Assembly (NCBI GenBank): GCA_021772705.1
Contig: JAJFLN010000814.1
Span: 1-5,161, forward strand
Length of the DNA: 5,161 bases
Source of the DNA: Candidatus Cloacimonadota bacterium
Lineage (GTDB): Bacteria; Muiribacteriota; UBA6191; JACPRK01
Reading direction: 5' to 3'
This document shows, in pieces, positions 1 through 5,161 of the stretch. The notes beneath the pieces are model-generated. The model searched no databases, was not told the origin of the DNA, and saw nothing but the letters and a program-made list of their open reading frames with translations. Every line of letters starts with the position of its first letter. Within the stretch, counting starts at the first letter, position 1. The translations under genes were made by a program, and so were the position numbers.

Positions 1-135
1 TTCAGGCCATCTTCGGCCGCTCCTCAATCGCGGAATCCTCGACGTAGCCCACTACGCCTCCGGTCCCGCTCGCTCGAACCAGCCGAATCTGACCCAAATC
101 TGGGCGCGACTTCTGTGCATTTATTCTTGCGCGGC

Positions 136-184
136 CCCTTAGAGCGTTCAGGCTGCGGCGCAGATCGGACCGAACGGGGAAGGG
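136..184. other. Possible stem-loop downstream of the large gene
   Basis: In the non-coding stretch after the stop codon, CCCTT (136-140) can pair with AAGGG (180-184). After a 4 x 3 internal loop, CGTTC (145-149) pairs with GAACG (172-176). Inside, GG/CC (151-152 with 170-171) and CTGC/GCAG (153-156 with 160-163) can add further pairs. The structure could form in transcripts from either strand. Neither side has a run of T, so it is not a classic intrinsic terminator. It may be a factor-dependent termination or 3'-end stabilising element, or chance in GC-rich DNA. Confidence 0.25.
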
Positions 185-208
185 CAGGTGAACTTGTCAG
201 ACGGGCCA

Positions 209-3200
209 CTAGTTGGTGCTTCGCCGGACCCGGGTGCGCTTCCGGTGGTACTCCTCGGACCACATGGCCTGCAGCGCCTTGTCCCGGATCCGGGTGATCA
301 CCGTCTCGCCCCGTCGATAGAGTTCGATGGCGTCATCGGGCTGGCCGCCCAGGAAGAGCTCAGCCGTGGAGATGTAGTTCTTCAGTAGCTCGGCCAGACG
401 GGCGTCAGGGACGGTGCCGGCTGTTGCTTCCCGCTCCAGGAACTCCAGTGTCTCGAGCCGCTTGCTGTGCCTCGGGACTCGGCTGCGCAGGTCCGTCAGG
501 TACTCCAGGTTGCCCTGCCCGCTCAGGTCCGAATCGTCATCCCTGCTGTCGTGCCCGTCGTGCCCGTCGTGCCCGTCGTGCCCCATGAATGGATCTGATG
601 GCCGGGATTCGTCCTGCAAGTCCAGAGGCTCATCAGCGTCTATCTCCTGGAGAGAGTCCCGGGTCGGAGGTTCGGCTGCTGCAGTGGGCCCTGGCGCCTG
701 TCCAGGCCCGGCCAGGGAGTTTCCGGGGTCCAGGTCGCCAATCCGGTTGCGGCATCGGGCGTGGAGATTGCCCAGCCCCGAGTTGCCCAGATCCGTCATG
801 CACCAGGCCAGAGCACCGACGTCATTCCATGCCAGGTCCAGCGCTCTCTCGAAGCAGCTCTCCGCCGCCTTGCTCCGGCCAATCCTGCTGAGGGAGATGC
901 CCTTGGACAGCAGAAGCTTGCAGGAGTCCGGCCGCGTCGCCAAGCCCTCGTTCAGTATCTCCACGGCTCGGAGATCGTTGTAATCGGACCGGTAAGCCGA
1001 CGCCAGGCCGATGATCGGGTCTACCTCCTCCGGCGCGATCCTGTGGGCCTGCTCGAAGCAGGCGATGGTCCGCACCAGGTTTCTCACCGACAGGTATCTC
1101 TCGCCCAGCTCGATCCAGAGGCCGCAGGCTTCGGGCCGCCGGTCCGTTCTCATGTAGGATTCGGCGAGACGCTGACAGATCCCGGGGTCTCCCGGCAAGA
1201 TCTCTCGGAGCTTCTCGAGAACGAAGGTGGCGTTGGTGTGCTCCTTCATCCTCTCGCAAAGAGCCAAGGCCTTCTCGTAGTAGAGGATTGCTCTGGAGTG
1301 ATGCTGCTGGAAATGGGCCAGGACTCCGGCGATAAGCTGATGCGAGGGATCCGCCGGGGCCAGCTCGGCCATTCTGGGAGCCAGACCCAGCAAGGGATCG
1401 ATGGAGCTGTCCGGGTTGTCCCACATGGACTGAAGCTCGGAGTAGATCCCGGGGAAGTCCGGAGCCTCACCCATGAGGCGCAGCATTTCGTCAGCCACCT
1501 GCGGGGGGGGCGTGAAGGGCGGCTCCGCAACCCGATCATCGTGAGCTGGCAACCCGGTCTGAAGTGGCGGCATCGCCGTCGGCGGGGACGGCGGCTCCGC
1601 CGGAGGGGACGGAGGAGTCTCAACCGGCAAGGAGTCATCCGCCACGGACAGTTCGGACTCGACGGCGATGTCATCGAAGTCCGTGACAGGAGTGATGATC
1701 TCCTCGTCCCCAAAGAGCGCCTCATCGGAATCGGAGGCCAGCTCGGAGTCCTCCTCCTCGTTGGCTCCTGACTGCAGATCGTCTCCAGCCAGGAGAGCAT
1801 CGGGTTCCGTCGAGACGGTCTCAGGCTCCTCCAGGGGAGGCAAGTCATCGACGTCGTCCCAGTCCGCCAGATCCAGCTCTTCATCAGCCTCCTGGGCTGC
1901 CCTATCCGCCGCCTCCAGGGAGTCCTCATCCGGGGAGAGTGGAATCGAGGCTATGTCGGTCTCGCCGCTCGAGACGGGCTCTCCCACTTCGGCAAGATCC
2001 AGGAAGTCGTCATCCAGCTCGTCCGGGTCAGCCTGGCCGGCCTCTGCAGGCGGCAAGACAGGCGGGCCTGTGACGTCGGGGGACAGGGTTTCGATGTCCT
2101 CCAGATCCATGTCGATGTCCAGTTCGTCCGGATCCGCGCCCAGGGCGTTGGCAGGCTCGATGTGGTCCGGGATCTCCACCAGTGCCGCCTCTGACGACAG
2201 AGCCTCGATGCCGTCCAGATCATCGAGTAGATCGTCGGCGTCCTCCAGATCCAAAATCCCTGCGTCGTCACCGGCCTCGGAGGCGGAGCCTGTGACCGGC
2301 GCCTCACTCGGTGGCGCCGTCACGGCGACGTCATCCAGATCGATGTCGATGTCCAGGCCCTCCAGGTCGTCGCCCATCGCACTGGCCGGCTCGATGTGAT
2401 CCGGAAGCTCCACCTTCGCGGCCTCCGGAGAGGGCGGCTGGATGTCGTCAAGGTCGTCGAGCAGATCGTCGGCGGTCTCCTCCTCATCGAAGATGCTGTC
2501 CGGCGAAGCCGCGTCCGAGCTCTCTGAGAACAGGTCCTCGAGCTCTTCGCCGGGACCGGCGGTGGACGCAACAGGACCCTCCGGCAGATCTCCTTCCAGG
2601 AGCTTCTCCAGATCCGCATCGACTTCCACGGAGTCTTCGGGAGCTGACTCGTCTGCTTCAGATTCTCCGGTATCGAACTCATCGATGTCAGGGAAATCCA
2701 CGGCCACGACCTCCTCCTCACCCAGGATTGCAGCGCTCTCTCCCAGTATGGCATCGATCTCATCCTGCACCTGTTCAGAAGCCGCCGTCTCTTCCTCGAC
2801 GGGGGAGGGCAGTGGAGACTCCACTGGCGGCATTTCGGGCAAGTCGGGCAAGCCCCCGGCAAGCTCGTCGGATAGCAAGTCGCCCAGATCTTCGCCGCCT
2901 TCGACGGGGGCTGAGTCGAGGAAGTCTGCCTCTGTCTCCTCCGCATCAGGCCGGGGCGGCGGCGCTGGTGAAGCGCCCTCCTCCAGAGCGTTCAGGTCCG
3001 CGTCGTCCCCGAAGAGATCGTCCAGATCTCCCAGGTCGTCTTCAGCCTGGGAGGGCTCGGCGTCAAGCTCCCGACTCTCGGTGAGGGCGCTCTCTTCCTC
3101 GATCAGGTTCGTTAGCTGGTCCCCGATTTCGTCTGTGCCGACGTCATCGGGAAGGTCCGGTAACTCTCCAGCCAGCATCTCGTCCAGCTCCGTTGAGCCC

Positions 3201-5161
3201 GGGGGCTCCATGGGCGGCAGCACGGGCGCCGTCTCCATGGGTTTCTCCGCCGGAGGCTCCGATTCCGAGGGTGGAGCAACAGCCTCAGGCTCAGCCTCGA
3301 TCTGGGGCTCATCCCTGTCCTCGTCCTCTCCACCTAGACCCAGCTCGGCAAGGATGTCGTCGGGCTCCACGGCCGGCTCACCGCCCAGGCCATCGCCGCC
3401 GGGGTGAATGACTCCGGCTTCGGAGTCTCCCGATGAGATCTCTCCGAGACCACCCAGGTCAGCCAGAATCCCCGCTACTGTCTCGGCAGCGTCCTCATCG
3501 TCGGATCTCTCACCACCGGGCGTGGCCGATTCGACCCCATCGCCCCGGACTCCCGCGGCCGAGCCGGCATCATCGGGGCTCCCGAGACCCAGAATGTCCG
3601 AGAGAGGATCGTCCAGGGGCGTGCTGGCTCCCTGAGCCTCTGGTCCCCTGTCATCCTGGGGCGCTGGGGTCTCGGGTGTCAAAGTCAGATCGTCGTCGAT
3701 GTCATTGAGGACGTCCTTGAGGCCGTCCATCGAGGCTGCCGTGGCAACCGGACTCCGATGGGCGAAGGGAGATTCCTCGTCAAGGGACGGCAAGAGCATG
3801 CCGTCGTCGAGTCCCAGATCGTCTCCGCCGTGAATAGCCTCGTCGGCTGTCCCCTCGGGCTGTCCGAAGATCTCATCCAGAGGCGTACTCGACTCCTCCG
3901 GCAGCGGTGGCAGCGCGGGGGGGAGCAGATCCGATGGGGGCGGGGCTGCCTCCAGGGGGGCGTCGGGTTGAACCGGCGCAGGTGCTGGCTGAACCTCCGT
4001 GTCCGGCTCCGTTTCAGGACCATCGCCGGAGGGCTCGTCGTCGCCGAGAATGGCATCGATCGAACTGGAATCGAACGGGTCCAGGTTCTCAGTCTCTTCG
4101 CTGCTCAGCGCAAGATCCAAAGGCGGGAGAATGGCCTGGGAGGTCACCCCCGGCAGGGAGATGTCGCTGGAATCGATGCCCTTCGGGAGGTCGGGCAACT
4201 CCGGCATGGGCAGGTCGGAGAGAGCGGACTCCGGTTGGGGTTCGGGAGAGGCCTCCGGGGCCGCCTCGGGTACGGGGGCTGCGGCGGGCTCTTCCGGGTT
4301 CGGCAGCAGGCCGGCTCCAGGCAGATCGAGGCCAAGGTCCTCGTCCAGGGGCAGCAGCAAGTCCTGCAGATCGCCGCCACCCTGATCCGAGAAGCCGTCC
4401 CTTGCCGGCGACTGGGTCTGCGGGAGATCCGGGACCGGCTCCGGCGGTGGAACTGGAGCCGGTGGTTCCGGGGAGATCCCTTCCCGAGAGTCCTCCATGC
4501 CGGGCATCAGGTCGTCCAGGGGAAGAGAGTCTGACGATCCGTCGCCGAACAGAGTCCCTGGCGTCGACTCGGCGCCGATATCGTCGTCGAGGGAGTCCGC
4601 CGAAGGCAGGGACATCAGGTCGGAAGGGTCTGAGCCGGGGGGCTCCTCCGGGGCTGCCGGTGGAGCAACATCGGCGGCTCCGGAATCGTCGGACATGTCC
4701 GGTGACGGGGCAGGGGCAGAGAACCCGGCGAGAGGGTCCTCGTAGTCCGTGTCCGTGTCCCGGTCGAAAATGAGGCCGCCGCCGGAGGGAGTGCCGACGG
4801 AGTCCGGTTCCCCCGATGGCGGGGGGGCCGGCGAGATCGGCTCCTCGGCCTCCGGGGCGGGCTCGGAGGCGGCAGACCGGGGCGCCTCCAGCTCGGGGGG
4901 CAGGCTGGGCAATGAGTCGGCGTCCAGCTTGAACAGGTCATCCAGGCCGTCGGCATCTGCAGCCGGCGGCTCGGCTGGCGCCGGTCCTGGTACGGGAACA
5001 GAAGGCCCCTCCAGGCTGGCATCGCCGTCCTGACCCAGGTCGTCCGAATCGGGGAGCATCAATTCCTGTTCGAGATCTGAGACCAGCTGCTCGTCCTCGA
5101 TCGCTCCCTCTTCCCTTGCCAGGTCCTGAAGCAGCTCTCCCACATCCGCGGCTGGTATGGC
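209..5161 (-). CDS. Giant acidic low-complexity protein with C-terminal TPR region (5' partial)
   Basis: This is the only convincing gene in the window. The frame ends at a TAG (209-211) and is open to the right edge. The first usable start codon is a GTG at 5143, giving 1,644 residues, but it has no purine-rich ribosome binding site before it. The six codons upstream read AIPAAD with no stop and run smoothly into VGELLQDLAREEG, so I treat the gene as truncated at its 5' end. Residues (counted from the GTG): about 1-1217 acidic Asp/Glu/Pro/Ala-rich and probably disordered; 1176-1215 Pro-rich hinge; 1218-1264 helical leader; 1265-1475 TPR repeats; 1476-1545 acidic linker with four GHD units; 1546-1644 helical domain with a basic end. 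No signal peptide, membrane segment or catalytic motif is visible, though these could lie in the missing N-terminus. The likely role, by inference, is protein-protein scaffolding. I do not recognise a named family, and HubP/FimV-type hubs are only an architectural analogy. Confidence 0.93.
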   Translation of the reverse strand, partial: AIPAADVGELLQDLAREEGAIEDEQLVSDLEQELMLPDSDDLGQDGDASLEGPSVPVPGPAPAEPPAADADGLDDLFKLDADSLPSLPPELEAPRSAASEPAPEAEEPISPAPPPSGEPDSVGTPSGGGLIFDRDTDTDYEDPLAGFSAPAPSPDMSDDSGAADVAPPAAPEEPPGSDPSDLMSLPSADSLDDDIGAESTPGTLFGDGSSDSLPLDDLMPGMEDSREGISPEPPAPVPPPEPVPDLPQTQSPARDGFSDQGGGDLQDLLLPLDEDLGLDLPGAGLLPNPEEPAAAPVPEAAPEASPEPQPESALSDLPMPELPDLPKGIDSSDISLPGVTSQAILPPLDLALSSEETENLDPFDSSSIDAILGDDEPSGDGPETEPDTEVQPAPAPVQPDAPLEAAPPPSDLLPPALPPLPEESSTPLDEIFGQPEGTADEAIHGGDDLGLDDGMLLPSLDEESPFAHRSPVATAASMDGLKDVLNDIDDDLTLTPETPAPQDDRGPEAQGASTPLDDPLSDILGLGSPDDAGSAAGVRGDGVESATPGGERSDDEDAAETVAGILADLGGLGEISSGDSEAGVIHPGGDGLGGEPAVEPDDILAELGLGGEDEDRDEPQIEAEPEAVAPPSESEPPAEKPMETAPVLPPMEPPGSTELDEMLAGELPDLPDDVGTDEIGDQLTNLIEEESALTESRELDAEPSQAEDDLGDLDDLFGDDADLNALEEGASPAPPPRPDAEETEADFLDSAPVEGGEDLGDLLSDELAGGLPDLPEMPPVESPLPSPVEEETAASEQVQDEIDAILGESAAILGEEEVVAVDFPDIDEFDTGESEADESAPEDSVEVDADLEKLLEGDLPEGPVASTAGPGEELEDLFSESSDAASPDSIFDEEETADDLLDDLDDIQPPSPEAAKVELPDHIEPASAMGDDLEGLDIDIDLDDVAVTAPPSEAPVTGSASEAGDDAGILDLEDADDLLDDLDGIEALSSEAALVEIPDHIEPANALGADPDELDIDMDLEDIETLSPDVTGPPVLPPAEAGQADPDELDDDFLDLAEVGEPVSSGETDIASIPLSPDEDSLEAADRAAQEADEELDLADWDDVDDLPPLEEPETVSTEPDALLAGDDLQSGANEEEDSELASDSDEALFGDEEIITPVTDFDDIAVESELSVADDSLPVETPPSPPAEPPSPPTAMPPLQTGLPAHDDRVAEPPFTPPPQVADEMLRLMGEAPDFPGIYSELQSMWDNPDSSIDPLLGLAPRMAELAPADPSHQLIAGVLAHFQQHHSRAILYYEKALALCERMKEHTNATFVLEKLREILPGDPGICQRLAESYMRTDRRPEACGLWIELGERYLSVRNLVRTIACFEQAHRIAPEEVDPIIGLASAYRSDYNDLRAVEILNEGLATRPDSCKLLLSKGISLSRIGRSKAAESCFERALDLAWNDVGALAWCMTDLGNSGLGNLHARCRNRIGDLDPGNSLAGPGQAPGPTAAAEPPTRDSLQEIDADEPLDLQDESRPSDPFMGHDGHDGHDGHDSRDDDSDLSGQGNLEYLTDLRSRVPRHSKRLETLEFLEREATAGTVPDARLAELLKNYISTAELFLGGQPDDAIELYRRGETVITRIRDKALQAMWSEEYHRKRTRVRRSTN
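212..508 (-). other. C-terminal helical domain with basic tail
   Basis: The last 99 residues (1546-1644) are charged and helix-rich: LEYLTDLRSRVPRHSKRLET, LEFLEREA, ARLAELLKNYISTAELFLGG, DDAIELYRRGETVITRIRDK and ALQAMWSEEY. The piece ISTAELFLGGQPDDAIELYRRGE looks like one more TPR-type helix pair. The protein closes with YHRKRTRVRRSTN, which carries seven basic residues besides one His. This is opposite in charge to the rest of the chain and could contact the acidic tether, nucleic acid or membrane phospholipid. I do not recognise a named domain. Confidence 0.6.
548..583 (-). repeat. Four perfect 9-bp repeats encoding (Gly-His-Asp)4
   Basis: On the plus strand the unit GTCGTGCCC occurs four times in a row with no mismatch. 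On the coding strand each unit is GGGCACGAC, giving GHDGHDGHDGHD at residues 1521-1532, followed by SRDDDSD. The unit length is a multiple of three, so copy-number changes by replication slippage would lengthen or shorten the linker without a frameshift. Four evenly spaced histidines flanked by aspartates could bind a divalent metal such as Zn, Ni or Cu, but that is conjecture. The repeat sits in the acidic linker between the TPR region and the C-terminal domain. Confidence 0.95.
719..1351 (-). other. TPR-like helical repeat region
   Basis: Residues 1265-1475 form a run of paired amphipathic helices with the TPR spacing of small and large residues. The clearest repeats are 1268-1301 (LIAGVLAHFQQHHSRAILYY, then EKALALCE), 1320-1353 (CQRLAESYMRTDRRPEACGL), 1342-1373 (GERYL, then TIACFEQAHRIAPEE), 1374-1406 (GLASAY, then AVEILNEGLATRPD) and 1407-1441 (KGISLSRIGRSKAAESCFER, then ALDLA). 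The signature positions G/A8, Y/L11, A20, F/Y24 and A27, and the closing Pro, are recognisable in several of them. This gives about four to five TPRs, a normal size for a peptide-binding groove. All eight cysteines of the visible protein are here. TPRs usually mediate protein-protein binding, which supports a scaffold or adaptor role. The exact repeat borders are my reading. Confidence 0.82.
1499..1618 (-). other. Proline-rich hinge before the TPR region
   Basis: Residues 1176-1215 are rich in proline (TPPSPPAEPPSPPTAMPP, then EPPFTPPPQ near the end) and have far fewer acidic residues than the sequence before them. The segment marks the change from the disordered acidic tether to the helical C-terminal half. 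It probably acts as a stiff spacer. The PPSPP-type clusters could also bind SH3-like or WW-like partners, but there is no direct evidence for that. Confidence 0.6.
2006..2473 (-). repeat. Tandem duplication of a 78-residue acidic unit
   Basis: Two adjacent units of 234 bp each (2240-2473, residues 891-968; 2006-2239, residues 969-1046) align without gaps. The first 48 residues are best conserved, with 33 of 48 identical by my hand count. Both units open with ADDLLDDLD, share SxEAA and the stretch PDHIEPA, and continue with DID(I/M)DL(D/E)D. The remaining 30 residues are Pro/Ala-rich and diverged, but keep an EAG at the same place in both units. The fixed period and the conserved PDHIEPA core, in a region where sequence is otherwise loose, point to an in-frame duplication with some selection on the core. 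Its role is unknown; it could be a binding module. Confidence 0.85.

Larger units (their letters stand above)
1493..5161 (-). other. Acidic, Pro/Ala-rich, probably disordered region of the large protein
   Basis: About 1,217 residues are dominated by Asp, Glu, Pro, Ala, Ser, Gly and Leu. I find no cysteine, one tryptophan (in DLADWDDVDD) and only six lysines, so the region carries a very large net negative charge. It alternates between Pro/Ala-rich spacers such as EPPAPVPPPEPVPDLP and short acidic-hydrophobic patches such as LDDLFGDD, IDAILGDDE, LDEIFG and DDILAELG, which could form short amphipathic helices. This pattern is typical of a flexible tether carrying repeated short linear motifs, not of a folded domain. 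The repetitive codon use (GAC, GAG, GAT, CTG, CCC, GCC) also explains the long stop-free frames on the opposite strand. Confidence 0.85.

Noticed and set aside
3..47. Possible tail of a convergent plus-strand gene (QAIFGRSSIAESST, then TAG at 45-47)
   Set aside because: Only 14 codons are visible and the other plus-strand frames are also open here, so the reading frame cannot be chosen. Sequence to the left would decide it.
1..54. Short minus-strand frame starting at a GTG behind GGAGG (GYVEDSAIEERPKMA, then stop)
   Set aside because: The peptide is only 16 residues, the spacing from GGAGG to GTG is short, and nothing else supports translation.
136..184. Rho-independent terminator for the large gene
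   Set aside because: The possible stem is interrupted by internal loops and no T-run follows on either strand, so it is listed only as a low-confidence stem-loop.
24..263. A 79-codon minus-strand frame overlapping the end of the large gene
   Set aside because: It starts inside the C-terminal coding sequence in another frame, has no ribosome binding site, and its Arg/Pro/Ser-rich translation looks like GC-rich noise.
548..583. CRISPR-like direct repeats
   Set aside because: The units are 9 bp, contiguous with no spacers, and in frame inside a gene, so this is a coding microsatellite.
761..1771. A 336-codon open frame on the plus strand opposite the TPR and hinge coding sequence
   Set aside because: It lies antisense to a region with clear TPR structure on the minus strand. 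Its translation is low-quality Arg/Gly-rich sequence without domain features. High G+C removes stops on the opposite strand.
2442..3407. A 321-codon Ser/Arg-rich open frame on the plus strand (SSRSSSRSS-type)
   Set aside because: It mirrors the GAC/GAG/GAT-rich sense codons of the acidic tether, which read as Ser, Arg and Pro codons on the other strand. The Ser-rich composition is an artefact of that, and no start with a ribosome binding site is evident.

Overview
The window is almost entirely one gene on the minus strand. It encodes a very large, strongly acidic protein that ends in a compact tetratricopeptide-repeat (TPR) region. The reading frame stops at 209-211 and stays open to the right-hand edge of the window, so at least 1,650 codons are present and the true N-terminus probably lies outside. 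Base composition is high in G+C, the coding strand prefers codons ending in G or C, and there is no sign of introns, which suggests a GC-rich bacterium. The architecture (long Asp/Glu/Pro/Ala linker plus TPRs) is common in Myxococcota and related deltaproteobacterial lineages, Planctomycetes and similar large-genome bacteria, but nothing here fixes the phylum.

Layout in protein order, right to left. Bases 5161 to about 1493 encode some 1,220 residues of low-complexity sequence dominated by Asp, Glu, Pro, Ala, Ser, Gly and Leu. It has no cysteine, one tryptophan and six lysines, and is predicted to be disordered. Short acidic-hydrophobic motifs of the type (L/I)D-x-(I/L)(L/F)G recur along it, and one 78-residue unit is tandemly duplicated (2006-2473). 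A proline-rich hinge (1499-1618) leads into a helical TPR region (719-1351) that holds all eight cysteines of the visible protein. A second acidic linker follows, carrying a perfect four-copy 9-bp repeat that encodes Gly-His-Asp (548-583). The last 99 residues (212-508) form a helical domain with a basic tail.

Bases 1-208 hold no convincing gene. They contain a possible stem-loop (136-184).

No function can be assigned by recognition. The architecture fits a scaffold or hub protein: a long flexible acidic tether with repeated short docking motifs joined to a TPR protein-binding platform. The similarity of the short motifs to the CheY-binding peptides of FliM and CheZ, and of the overall plan to FimV/HubP polar hubs, is inference only and is set out under the findings.
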